From positions 96,817 to 160,816 of the forward strand of contig JAKOGI010001948.1 in assembly GCA_029747015.1 (NCBI GenBank): a DNA stretch of 64,000 nucleotides. The letters are read 5' to 3'. Origin of the DNA: Carnegiea gigantea (Eukaryota > Streptophyta > Magnoliopsida > Caryophyllales > Cactaceae). Positions 12,868 to 23,583 of this stretch are shown here, one piece after another; position 1 is the first letter of the stretch, and each line of letters opens with the position of its first letter. A program made the position numbers and the translations under genes. The notes below the pieces were generated by a model. That model had not been told where the DNA came from. It saw only the letters and a list, made by a program, of their open reading frames with translations, and did no database searches.

Positions 12868-13056
12868 CTAATGGCAATGCTTTTTGTCTCTATGGTGCAA
12901 AATACACAATCTACCTCCATAGCTGACATTGTTGTGCAGCTCTGCTTCTTTACTGCAGCATGACATGGCTCTCCCACTCAGGGTGAAGACATGTCCTGGG
13001 GTTAACTTAGACTCATCTGAGTTACCACCCCAATCAAAATTTGAGCATCCTCTCAA
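12868..13056 (-). pseudogene. Copia RNase H remnant
   Basis: The 62-codon frame reads GCSNFDWGGNSDESKLTPGH, then VFTLSGRAMSCCSK. This is the copia RNase H pattern G-Y-x-D-A-D-W-A-G-x-x-D-x-R-K-S-T-S-G. The first catalytic Asp region is retained as FDW, and the downstream M-E-A-E motif is lost in a frameshift. It lies just left of the reverse transcriptase piece, as expected. Confidence 0.8.
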
Positions 13057-13356
13057 CTTGAGGCCTGCTCCTTGATAGCAAAATGCTGAGTTATCAATAC
13101 CACGAAGGTAGCATTTGATTCTCCTGATTACTTGTCAATCAAGAAGTCATGGGTCACTTTGATAACAACTTATCAAATTATCCGCAAAGCAATATCAGGT
13201 CATATACATAACATAGCTTTCATTAAGCTTACTATGATTCTAGGGTTAAGGACATTGTTCATTATCTCTATTTTGTCATTTGTTTTAGAGCATTGGGCAA
13301 GACTCAAGGTTGAACCCTTCTCAACTGGAGTATCTATGGGCTACGAATTATAAACC

Positions 13357-13545
13357 CAAAATAGTTCCAAGACATTTTGATGCATGCTTCTTGGGACGGT
13401 TTTGGATTATTTCCACTTCTAGGACATACCTAGTTTCACCCGTGTCCTTCATCTCAAAGACATGGAATGACTACCTTTTAATAGTTTTAATCATCTTCAA
13501 GTTATTCCTAGTCAACAGTATGTCATTAATATGAGGAACGTAATC
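13357..13545 (-). pseudogene. Copia reverse transcriptase remnant
   Basis: Minus-strand translation gives DILLTRNNLKMIKTIKR, a stop, then VFEMKDTGETRYVLEVEII and QNRPKKH. This is the plant copia segment Y-V-D-D-I-L-L-x-x-N, F-E-M-K-D-x-G-x-A-x-Y-V-L-G-x-E-I. The Y-V-D part of the catalytic YVDD is eroded, so it is non-functional. Other parts of the domain between 13545 and 14500 are too damaged to delimit. Confidence 0.85.
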
Positions 13546-14519
13546 CCCATGTTGATCTTTCGACATATACAATGGTCTTCTGAAACCATTTAAGCCAAAA
13601 TGGCTTTATGAAATCTAGAGTACCAAGAACTGGAAGATTGCTTAAGATCACATATGGACCTTTTAAGATGACACAAATTGTCCTCTTATCCCTTTGATAC
13701 AAAATCAACGGGTTAATCCATATAAATCTCTTTCTCAAGATCACCATTGAGAAAAACAATCTTTACTCCATTTCAAACAACTCAAAGTCCGAATGGAAAA
13801 CCAGGGCTAGGAGTATTCGGACCTGAGCTTATCAATTGAACTATCCATCCGATGTTTTATCTTGAAGACTTACATCAGAGTGGAGTTTCAACGAGTTTTC
13901 AAACCTTGTCAGTGAGTCCATCTCATCCCTTATAACATCCAGTCACTTTTTGTGATTTAGTGAGCCAATTGCCTCTTGATAAGAGATAGATCTCTAATCT
14001 CCCGATGGAGTGCATAAGAATATTTCTTTCCAATTTGAAAAAAACGTCGAGGAATTCTTCCACGCTTAGTCCTTGGGATCTTGGGACCTTCATTATTTGT
14101 CTGCCTATGTAAGAAATCCCTCCCCCTTTCTCTAAGAGGTATGGGACAAGGAGTTTCTCCCCCTTTCTCTAAGAGGTATGAAACCCTGATTAAAAAGAGA
14201 AGATTACTCCCATTATCCATTTGAGGTGAGATCCTGAACATGAGGACTAACTGCATGTTTAGGAATAACTCTCCTCAACAATTGGAGATTGAGGACAAAT
14301 CTCATTCTCCTTGATAGACAAACCTTCACCATTTTTACCAAATAAGGAATGTGTATCATCCTCAGTGACTTAATGAGAATTCAAATCCTCCCCCTCACCG
14401 AGAGGTGGTTGAAGGTCTTATTGTAACGCATACAAATTGAGGTCCTTTTAAATTTCACCAAATGTTAAGAAACTCATCCTTAAGAAAACCGATATTGCGG
14501 GAATTTGATTCACGAAAGA

Positions 14520-14960
14520 AAATATTCATGATCTCGATTGGTTCAAAGAATTCTAATATTCAGTCCCAATTGAGTCATATTACCGCTATAGGGTATATGA
14601 ACACATCAAGTACCTAATAGCGGTGAGATAGGAGGTACACATACCTATATCATGAATATATAGCTCCATAATATGCTTTCACATTCATGTACCGCAGATG
14701 TCTAGAGTGAATGAACGCTAAGAAATTCGATGTCCTCGAAACCTTACAAAAAGATTTCCTAGTGCTTTACTAGCTAAACATAACTCACATTGCGCAACTT
14801 AAGCCCAGTGAGTTGGTCTTAAAAGACCATCTTTAACTAGTTTATTAAATCTATATTAACCCTCATGGTCAAAATGAGCATGTCTAAAACAGATTCGAAA
14901 ATAGGACAAGGATGGAAGATGTTCTATTTCGTCCAAAAACATTGAAAACACCTTTCAATG
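14520..14960 (-). pseudogene. Copia GAG-pre-integrase and integrase N-terminal remnant
   Basis: Minus-strand reading gives RHAHFDHEG, then LVKDGLLRPTHWA, then CELCLASKALGN (the H-x3-H and C-x2-C region of GAG-pre-integrase), and then, in shifted frames, FTLDICG, MNVKAYYGAIYS and YRYVYLLSHRY. These match the start of the copia integrase core (HSDICGPM..., Y-F-I-T-F-x-D-D-x-S-R-Y-x-Y-V-Y-L). Frameshifts and stops separate every piece. Confidence 0.8.
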
Positions 14961-14985
14961 GGACATGGCCAAACAGATCACCATG

Positions 14986-15222
14986 TCATATGATATCTAA
15001 GACATCCAGACGAAGATTAAAAAGAAAACTAATCTTAGGAACAGAAGTCACAAGGAAATATCGCACCCCAAGTGCACAGAGAGTATCATGAAAAGAGAAC
15101 GTAGTCCCTTCAAGGAGCTTCAAATGGTTTGTCCTTAATTCAAGGACAACTTTTTCACTGTCGTTATCTGAAACGACAATTTGTGAATCCACCGGGTAGT
15201 AGTGAAAGTTCACAAAAATCAA
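14986..15222 (-). pseudogene. Copia protease-region remnant
   Basis: A 78-codon frame lies between the zinc knuckle and the GAG-pre-integrase piece, where copia elements carry protease and linker. It contains LELRTNHLKLLEGTTFSFHD, which is only loosely like the V-x-L-x-D-V-x-Y-V-P linker region. The assignment is mainly positional. Confidence 0.4.
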
Positions 15223-15344
15223 CTTAATCCTGAACTATGTACTTGATTGCTCCCATATCTATAATCCACTAAGGATCATAGTTAGCAACAAATGTTTGAG
15301 AGCACACATATTATCCAATAGTAACTGTGGAAGGAGGTACCTTA

Positions 15345-15400
15345 ATCGACTTAGGACAATCCCAATCATAAGATTCCTAGTTTCAACAGTCACAGCACTC
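15345..15400 (-). pseudogene. Copia gag zinc-knuckle remnant
   Basis: Minus-strand codons give C-C-D-C, two stops, then ESYDWDCPKSIK. The spacing fits a CCHC knuckle (C-x2-C-x4-H-x4-C) with the His replaced. A basic stretch (KVGIAKGKKAKE) lies 5' of it inside the duplicated block. The motif is recognisable but dead. Confidence 0.65.
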
Positions 15401-15908
15401 ACATGTGCTATATGCTTATCTTTATTTCCTTAGCCTTTTTCCCTTTCGCAATACCAACCTTAGGTCTAGAACGTTATGAGGGAATGGATCCGGACGAACC
15501 TGATGCTAAGCTAATCCCACGCGTACTCAACAGTGGGGTGACTTTTAATTCCCCCACTAGATCGACATTGATGGGACACGATAAAGTATAACATCTTGAT
15601 CGATCTATTTTCGAACCACTTTTGGTATGCTTTTAAGTTTCGTAAATACTGTTTACATGTGCTATATGCTTCTCTTTATTTCCTTAGCCTTTTTCCCTTT
15701 CGCAATACCAACCTTAGGTCCAGAATGTTATGAGGGAATGGATCCGGACGGACCTGATGCTAAGCTAATCCCACGCGTACTCAACAGTGGGGTGACTTTA
15801 ATTCCCCCACTAGATCGACATTGATGCGATACGACAAAGTATAACATCTTGATCGATCTATTCTCGAACCACTTTTGGTATGCTTTTAAGTTTTGTAAAT
15901 ACTGTCCA
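15401..15908. repeat. Tandem duplication, 2 x 254 bp, inside copia gag region
   Basis: ACATGTGCTA begins at 15401 and again at 15655, and the two 254-bp blocks match nearly throughout (for example GGAATGGATCCGGACG and CCCACGCGTACTCAACAGTG in both). Only scattered substitutions separate them. The duplication falls just 5' of the zinc knuckle. Confidence 0.9.
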
Positions 15909-17639
15909 CTGACAGTACTATCTTTGCCATCCTATGAGACCTAGAACCTAATGAGTGTCCTAACATTCCTCATTCATGTAGAAGATACTGAATCTTCTGA
16001 CATTATATATCATAGCAAGTGCTATCAAGTTCTTTATTGGTAAACAAATTACCAACTATATTTTAATTGCCATATCTAAAAGTATATGTATTTTGTAAAG
16101 TGGACATTAGGCATATTTTCAAATAATTAAATTATCAAAAAAAACTCCATTGTCCACGTCGCATGATCGAAAATTTCGCTAAGCTCATAATCATCTCATA
16201 TAAGCATGAACTAGAAGTTTTAATAATTTAATTATCACGTTTTTCCATAAAAATAAAATTTATGGAGAACATCATGGTTAAGCTAATTAACGTTTTAGAA
16301 ATATCACAAAGATATCTAGCTTTATGTAAACCAAATTTACATGAAGTTATCTCATTATATATAACTACAAATATGTCATCTAGAACTTTTTCAATGGCAT
16401 ATCAAACATGAAATTCAGATTATTATATAAAACGCATTTATATAATAAAATGAATCTATATTGCGAAACATATTCGAATAATAACATGTTACAAAAAGGT
16501 TCATAAAATGCCCAAATAGCATTATATAAAACACATTTATATAACTATATATAACATGAAACTTATTCAAGTGTTACTCGCAAATTATAAAACACATTTA
16601 TAATATTACGAATTTAAATTTCATAAAACCAATTCATAAAACACCGCTATATTGCACAATTAGTAGGTAACATGAAACGAATTCACATTCATTAATTTGG
16701 GTAAGGAAAAAGTGCTAAAACCATTAGCAAGTTTACTACAACTCATGTAGTTCATATATATATAGCACATTTATATAATACTAGTAATTGGTGATTGACA
16801 TGACACGTATCCATGCAATCAAACGCAACATACTTTGTAACATGAAATATATCCAAATATTAGTCAAAATTAATCATACATAGAATAGATTTATATAATA
16901 TTAAAATTTGGATGAAACAAGTTCATAATAAAGCTCACAAATTATATAAAACGTATTCATATAATGTTGCAAACTTAAATTTCATAAAACAAATTCATAA
17001 AATAATTAAATACCCTATATATCCAAATAATAGCATGAAACTTGCTCATGTAAAAGTTAATGAATCATTTTGTTAACTACAACAATGACAGAACTATTAA
17101 CTGATTTATAATTGCTCATGTTTTTCATAAAATTATTAAATCATTAAGCATATTCATGTGACGGGATATCATATAAAACATATTTATATAATGTAACTTA
17201 TGAAACATATTCATTTACCCGACCAAGGGGATCTTTATATCACATAGATATTTATGGAGTTTGAATAAAACAAATTTACGTCATATGCACTAATTTTATA
17301 CATGAAACAAATTCATATAACGTTAACCCAATGGATCAAGAAAATATCAAGTTGATGTATATATAAAGCAAATTTATGTATGACATTAAACATATTAATG
17401 TTTTTATAACGAAATCATGCATTCAGGATTAAAACTAATTCGAAACCTTAATTCAACAAATGAATTAACTGCATGAAAGGTTATCAACTTGAATATCATT
17501 ATAATTCAATTAAAAATCATACCATGACTAACGATAATAATTAAATAACAATGACTGAAAAATAATTCGATCCAAAACAGTTGAAAAATAGCCTAACCCA
17601 TATCATTGAAATATGACAAGAAGCAAACCAGCCCAAAAA
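15909..17639. repeat. AT-rich degenerate repeat tract (ATATAAAACACATTTATATAA-like)
   Basis: Many imperfect copies of motifs such as AAAACACATTTATATAA and CATAAAACAAATTCAT recur every 40-90 bases between about 16400 and 17400. There is no coding frame. It lies where the 5' part of copia gag would be expected, between gag remnants and the leader. Confidence 0.65.
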
Positions 17640-19186
17640 GAAAAACGGTTCAAAAAAAAAACAAAAAATTTGAGCCAAAAAAACGGCCCACTAAACCGGG
17701 CCTCCCCTTCTCTTTTATTTGATAATACAACCCAAATGAAGGGGGTTTTAAGGGCTTTGCTTTAACTCTCTCTCTCCTCTCGGTCTTTCTCTGCCAGCCG
17801 AGCCCTTTCTCTCTCCTACTAACTCTTGACCTCTCTCTCCTCTCTCTGCATCTCGACGCCTTAGTGCTATGATTGTGGAGCAACGAGCTCCACCTAGCAC
17901 CCCTGCCTCCTTCCATTTCACAATGGTTCTGGAATCTACAACTGTCGACCCAGGCCCTAAATCACGCCTAAATAGTGCTTGGCCGCCACCCCCACCGGTG
18001 CTAAAAGTGCTCACAGCCTTCGATCCACACCAACCCGATGAAAACCGACACCATCACCGTGTAGATCGGTCAAAACCGAGTCTGGTGGTGCCGCCCACGC
18101 ATCCAACGCGCCACTGAGGCGGCGGCGCATGGGTGCACGCGCCTCTAAGGACGGCGGTTTTCGCGGGTTTTTTTTTTCATGGTTGTGTAGATCGGTATAT
18201 GTGGGTGGCGAACCGAGGAAGAAGGAAGCAAAACTTACCTTCGTCGGCGGTGCGTGACACACACGCGCCACCCCTTGCGGTCTTCTCTGATGGGTAAACA
18301 CGGTTTTCTTTTTCTCTAACCTCGTCTCCTCTTTTTTTTTTTTTGGTTGGGTAATTCGGCGGCGGTTAGCGAGAGCCATCGAGGCCTCGCGGGGTTCACC
18401 GCCACCGCTGCCACAAAGGCATCGACGGTGGAGACAGACTGGGTGGTAGACCACTAAGGTCTATACCGCTGCCTTGCTAGGGTTAGGGTTTCGGGGTAGG
18501 GGGTTAGGGTCTCAGGTCCCCTTCCCCCAGTTCCTCCCCCTCTTTTATTTTATTTTATTTTATTTTTAGTAGAGGTCGAGTTTCTGGCAGAGAGGAAGTA
18601 GGGCTAGGGTTTTGGGTCTGCGGTTTGACAAACGTGTGGGTCTAAAACTAAATTACTCCATGTTCAATCGTATGTACCAAGAATTACATACGACAGACAC
18701 TTACATGATTTAAGCTTCGATTAAAGGTTTGAGTATTTAGTCGATCATCATCATAGATACATGCTTAAAACAACTGCACAATTGTAAATAAACATGCTTT
18801 CTGGACAGTCATGAACTAATCATGAAAATTAGGTTTAATTGGTTGCTTAAAACCATAACTTCAGTTTCGCCCAACCATACTCAATTGTAAGATTACGCCT
18901 TTCAGAACGCACACAACATAAGGGCGTGTCTGGACTGATTGATAATAACATGAGCATGTTCATGATTAGCAGACTCTAATATGTTCATGATAGTAAATCT
19001 GTAGTTTCTAATACGTTCTGGGCATCATAATAACATGAGCACGCTTCTGATTTTAGCAGTTTGCATAACCACGAAAATTAAGCAAATTAAACGAATAAAA
19101 ATAGGATGCTTTTAACGAATCAGTTTCGGTAGATTTATTAATCTTTCAATCAGGACTAATCCGAACAGTTTAGGCTCTGATACCAT
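17640..19186 (-). other. Copia 5' leader / internal region, GC-richer, no domains
   Basis: This lies between the primer site and the AT-rich tract. It includes pyrimidine-rich CTCTCTC stretches, several GC-rich blocks (17860-18430) and a G-run cluster (18480-18509). Frames of 82-147 codons here are compositionally odd and match nothing I recognise. Confidence 0.5.
19171..19186 (-). other. Copia primer-binding site (initiator tRNA-Met)
   Basis: On the minus strand, ATGGTATCAGAGCCTA follows the end of the right LTR (..TCCTACA). TGGTATCAGAGCC is the classical complement to the 3' end of plant initiator tRNA-Met, which primes most plant copia elements. Confidence 0.92.
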
Positions 19187-19514
19187 TGTAGGATGAAATA
19201 GGACTAATCTGGATGCGGAAATATACTGATGGTAATAGTCTACGATAATAAGGAATACCTATCATGCCAATAATAATACCAAGTGGCTACTAGAGTCGCT
19301 TTAGGGTTTCACGTCCTAAACCCGAGAACTCGATAGATGGTAGTTCGGCTATGAGAGAGAAGTAGGAGAATATTGGAGATATAATATTCATGTCATGGCG
19401 TCTACCAAGGCTAACCCCCTTAAACCCCTTTATATAGGTTAGGGGGTAGCAAGGGTTGTCGCCCTAGGTGACTTAAGTGGCCATCGGACCTAATCTCATT
19501 AGACCCGTCCAACA
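19187..19514 (-). repeat. Copia 5' LTR
   Basis: Starts TGTAGGATGAAATAGG and ends CCCGTCCAACA on the plus strand; TG..CA ends in either orientation. The TAGTT target duplication follows at 19515-19519. Confidence 0.93.
19427..19436 (-). promoter_or_regulatory. TATA box in copia 5' LTR
   Basis: Minus-strand TATATAAAGG, identical to the other LTR, in an otherwise GC-flanked block. It is the likely core promoter when the element was active. Confidence 0.65.
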
Positions 19515-20684
19515 TAGTTCATAATTTTAGTCTTAGTTTCAATTAGTGATTTAAGGTTTAGTTTAAGGTTAGTTTTGATTTCCTTGTTGTATTTCAATTT
19601 TCATATCTGAGAGCAATTTTGTACAATTCAATAACTGATTCTTCTAATTTTTGGTTGGAAATCAATGTTTTTGAGTTGAAATGCGCAGTTGTTGGTTTGA
19701 AATCATTCATGCTTGTTTAATTTTGCTTTCTCTTCCTCCTCTATTTTCTCAGAGCTTGAGTTGCATACTAATGGTGCTTCTGCCATTGTTGGTTGAGCTT
19801 GAAGCTAGTTAGTTATGCTATTCATGGTTGAACTCGAGACGCCCCTGTTCTTCTTCCTCGGACTCAGTTCTCTGACTCTGTTTTCCTTCTTGGTTGATAG
19901 TACTGTGGTGAGTTTTCTGGGTTTTGATTGTTGAGTTTGGTGAGAGGTTGAAGCCATCAAATGGATGTTTAGAAGGATTTGTTCTCTTTACTGGTTTTGT
20001 GGATAGGGAGGGCTGAGCATGGGCTGTGCTTTTGGCCAGGAAGCCTATTGTTTGCATTCCCAATTGCGTACCCAATTTCCCCTTTGCTCTGTCATTGCTG
20101 ATTTCTTGGTTCAGTGCTTGACTATGTGAATCTGGGCAGAGTTTGAAGAAGCAAGACAACCATTCTTCTAGTTCTGCTCTTCATCTTTCCCTATCCCTTC
20201 TTCTTTCTTCTTGTCTGATTTATGGCAATTAGGCTCATGTTGGTCAGGTTCTTCTCTTACCCTTTTTAGTCTTTTATTTGAATACAATAGTTTCTTTTCG
20301 TGATAGTTTTTGGTGATGTAACCTGCTTTAGTTAACTTATTCTATAAATTTTCAATTTTATTGCTTAGGATGCTAGAATATTGTGAATTTGTGACTGTAG
20401 GCGAGTGTTGCAACAGCTCTTATTCATTTGTTACCATTATTATTTTTCCCCCTTCCCTTCTAAAAATGTAAATATTATTGTTAATTTGGTGAGCCTTGTT
20501 AGCTTAATCTAGTAGTGATTAAGCAAGGTATGACATTAGTTTAGATTTCATTCATTTTACTAATGATAGATCTGCTTGTGACCTAATCTCATCCTGGTCC
20601 CTAAGGAGACAACACTCAAGTATTATAGCAAAAGTTGCATGCTTGTGGTTATAAATTTTACATTTGAAATTGCATACAAGTTTT

Positions 20685-20702
20685 TGACGCCGTTGTTGGG
20701 GA
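20685..20702 (+). other. Primer-binding site of gypsy element 2 (tRNA-Asp type)
   Basis: TGACGCCGTTGTTGGGGA begins 6 bases after the LTR end. It differs at three positions from TGGCGCCGTTGCCGGGGA, the site used by Athila/Tat elements. The Athila-like element nested inside has the same type of site on the other strand. Confidence 0.85.
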
Positions 20703-20939
20703 CGGTAGCATGAGATTAGATCACATTTTCTTTTTATTTGCTACTTTTTTGTTATTTGTATATATTTTGTTTTACATTGTTTATTTCGTTATTAGTAGCG
20801 ACTTAGTTTAGTTTATTTCTTGCAAAAAAAATCAAAAAATTAGAAAAAAATTAAAAATGGAAAAATTTTAAAATCACAAAAAATTGAAAACCTTGAAAAG
20901 AAATTTAAAAACAAACGGCAATTTTTTATTTTCTCTCAA

Positions 20940-21910
20940 TATAAGTATGAAGTATTTTAGCGATATTTGAGTAGATTGAATGAATTTCGTGCTCTATGTG
21001 TTGATTGGCATTTTGAGAAATGGAAAATTTGTCAAGTGATTTTTGAAGGTCTTAATGATAAATATTGAGGTCATGGTGAGACTACATACCCTATGAGTTT
21101 GGGATATTTGTTCACCAACACTCCTGATGAAATTTGGAACTTCTTTAAATATTTCGTTCAATGATACTTGAGAGTATGGCAATGCTAGACAGATCTTTAG
21201 TCACTCTATTCCCAACCCTTAAGTGATGCAGGTTACACCTTTAGACGATGGTCAGTTTGGGGCTATATCTTATGAGCACTCTCATAGTCCCTATGCTCCA
21301 GTTTATGTGATTATTGTGATTTCTTTAATCATGATATTGATTCTTGTCCACTACTTGGTAGATCACATATGTTGGAGGCATTAGCTGCTTTTAAAAGGGA
21401 GCTTGCATAATTTACTGAAGACCAATAATAGTTTAAGCTCTCCTACACATGTGGTTAGGTCTTGTGAGGACTTTGATGTTAGGAGTGGCACACCGATTCT
21501 CTTAGGGCATGATTTTTATGATGATACACATTGTGATGACCTTGAGGAAGTAAGTGATTATTCATCTGCTTTAGCAATTGCACCCTTCCTGGAGTTTAGT
21601 ACAATTTGTGACACCCTTAAGGATATTATGATTGTTCATAATTCACCTCTTCCTTTGTCTACCTTAGAAGACCCAAATGAGGGAGATGGACTTATGACTG
21701 ATGCTAACTCTGATGAATAATCTGACATTTTTGTTGAGTCAGAGGATACATTTACCGAGGAATAATCATTAAACGAGCTTTCTTCCATGGAGTTCAGTGA
21801 TGTTATGCCTCTTATGGAGCTTGTTGATCCCATTTCTGTTGAGTCTTCCCTTGACGTAGCACTCATCCCTCCCATTTCGCCCCATTATTTCATATCTTTA
21901 ATTGGTTTGT
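20940..21910 (+). pseudogene. Gypsy element 2 gag remnant
   Basis: Plus-strand reading, with frame changes, gives RLNEFRALCVDWHFEKW, QVIFEGLNDKYRGHGET, FTNTPDEIWNFFKYF, then YCDFFNHDIDSCPLLG (a knuckle-like C-x2-[C lost]-x4-H-x4-C) and an acidic tail frame (21403-21720). This is the arrangement of Athila-like gag: ..RFK.L...CPHH....W...Q.FYEGL, E-A-W-x-x-x-E-x-L-A. The reading then runs into the inserted Athila LTR at 21911. No protease, reverse transcriptase or integrase of this element is found on either side of the insertion. Confidence 0.75.
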
Positions 21911-23570
21911 TGTTGATGTAAAATAGAAGCTGCAAGCGCACGGTGTCAACTTGTAGTATGATCCAATGAATACGGGTCATTTCCACGAAGATAATAGTAT
22001 TAAATATTACCACTTAATTAGCTAAACCAACTAAATAAGACTGAAGAAAATAATGACCTAAGATTAAGCTTACACTAATTAAACTAAATTAGGTAAATAT
22101 ATAAAAAAATAATAACAATAATAAAATGAACATAAAATAAAACGATGAGATAAATTGGAGCTAAAGACAATTTATACCACTTTCTAAATATCCCTACCAA
22201 ACAAAACTTAATAACTAACCTTATAATTTCCTCTCAAGAAAATCAGACATTCACTAAATTAATGACTAAAAGAGTTACAATACTAATATTATGATTTGCC
22301 AGACAATGACTTCACTAGAAATAACTTAAATATTACAAAAAACAATAACAACACAATTAGCACAGAACCAAAGCTAAAAAATAGAACAAGGAAGAAAGGA
22401 AAAAGAAAAGAATTCTTGAAAAAAAAAATAATAAACAAAAAAGACAAAAGGTGCGGGGGTTTAGAGAATTAATGCCAAAAGCCAAAAGAAAAGAAACCAG
22501 GGGACGAGGAGCTGCAAAAGAGACAACACCAAAACGAAAATAAATGTAAAACAAAGAGAACCAAAAAGGAAAAAAAACGGAACTTAGGTGAAATTAGCTA
22601 ACACTCAAAGCAAAACAATGAATGATAGCAGGATTGAGCAATGAAAGGCAAAAAAAAAAAAAAAACAAAGCATGAGAATGGACGAAGCATAGCATTCAAC
22701 GATAAAAATGTGGATCAAAAATACTTGCAAATTAATTCAATTTGATGCCAAAGATCTCAACAAAAGCCTAAGATTAAGAGAAGAGAATCGTTATTTAACT
22801 ATTCGAAGCCTTCAACAATGGCTTCCCAGATCCTTGCACCAACGATGGCAAGGAACCCAGAAAACTGCTAAATCTGAACAAAGGAATGAAAATAATTAGA
22901 GAGCTAATTTTCAATTGCACTAAGGCTAATGACTGATGATTTCTAGCTTCCACCCAACCCTCTATTTATATACAAATTTTGCCCCCTTGTAACCGCTCTT
23001 TGACTCCATAAAATCTGGCATTGGTAGATACTTTGCTACCCACTTTGCACGATTCAAGGAATTGAGTCGTTGGATCACCTTCGGGCCTTCTCATTTCCCT
23101 TGAACAGTCAACTTAGCAAGGAACCCTTCTAAATGAATTTTACTGTTAATGGCAGCTTATGGGCGTAGAAGGTGGAAAAGATTAAGGGGTCGTTTTCTGG
23201 GTTCATTGAAGAGAGAGAAGAATGGGCCTGAAGGCTGAAATATCAGGCAGTGCAGTGAGAGATGAGAGAGAATGAATTAAGGGAGGAGGGGGTTAGTTAT
23301 GTGCAAGGCATGTGAGGCGAATGGAAGGCTTGAAATGGGTTGGGCTGAATGTAGAAATGAGCTGTGAAATTTTTTTTGGATTCAATGCCTTGGCTCTTAG
23401 ATTTGGACCTTGTTTAAGTTTCAGTACTTTGACTCAATTCATTTCTCCAGTATTTCATTGTTTTTTTTCCGTAATTTTTCAGATTTATTCCATAACATGC
23501 AAAATAATATAAAATCAAATAAATATCCTAATTAATATTTATTCAAGCATAAAATAAGCATAAAGGGGCA
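21911..23570 (-). repeat. Athila-like 3' LTR
   Basis: On the plus strand it runs from TGTTGATGTAAAATAG to AAAGGGGCA (1,660 bp) and matches 30364-35412 after removal of the LINE. Confidence 0.92.
22960..22972 (-). promoter_or_regulatory. TATA box in Athila-like 3' LTR
   Basis: Minus strand TATATAAATAGAG, a consensus plant TATA box (TATAAATA). Confidence 0.6.
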
Positions 23571-23583
23571 TACCCCACACTTA
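23571..23583 (-). other. Polypurine tract of Athila-like element
   Basis: Minus strand AAGTGTGGGGTA directly precedes the 3' LTR (TGCCCCTTTATG). A purine-rich tract at this position primes plus-strand synthesis. Confidence 0.75.

Larger units (their letters stand above)
11491..19514 (-). mobile_element. Ty1/copia LTR retrotransposon, degenerate
   Basis: Two 328-bp LTRs (11491-11818, 19187-19514) lie in direct orientation, and the flanks carry a perfect target duplication TAGTT (11486-11490, 19515-19519). The initiator-Met primer site lies inside the right LTR and the purine tract (GAGTGGGAGC) inside the left LTR, so the element reads leftward. Remnants in the order zinc knuckle, GAG-pre-integrase, integrase, reverse transcriptase, RNase H (15400 down to 12868) give the copia order, with integrase before reverse transcriptase. 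All frames are broken. Confidence 0.92.
10914..20678 (+). repeat. 5' LTR of gypsy element 2 (interrupted by copia)
   Basis: The pieces 10914-11490 and 19520-20678 together align with 38564-40598. Shared blocks include TGTTTGCAC at the start, TTTTGTCGTCATCTCCCA, GGGAAGCTGGGTTTTAATT, and GAGCAATTTTGTACAATTCA. Excluding the copia insertion and its duplication, the LTR is about 1.74 kb. The MITE present in the 3' LTR is absent here. Confidence 0.88.

Noticed and set aside
18011..18454. Minus-strand 147-codon frame rich in K and R
   Set aside because: Lies in the copia leader; no domain, compositional bias from GC-rich DNA, and no start context or neighbours that suggest a gene.
19818..20159. Minus-strand 113-codon frame, and its counterpart near 39523-39729
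   Set aside because: Both sit inside the LTRs of gypsy element 2 on the opposite strand; the frame is not kept equally in the two copies.
22708..22899. ORF QFDAKDLNKS... in both Athila LTRs (also 34432-34689)
   Set aside because: Conserved between the LTRs only because they are copies; it lies antisense to the element and has no recognised domain.
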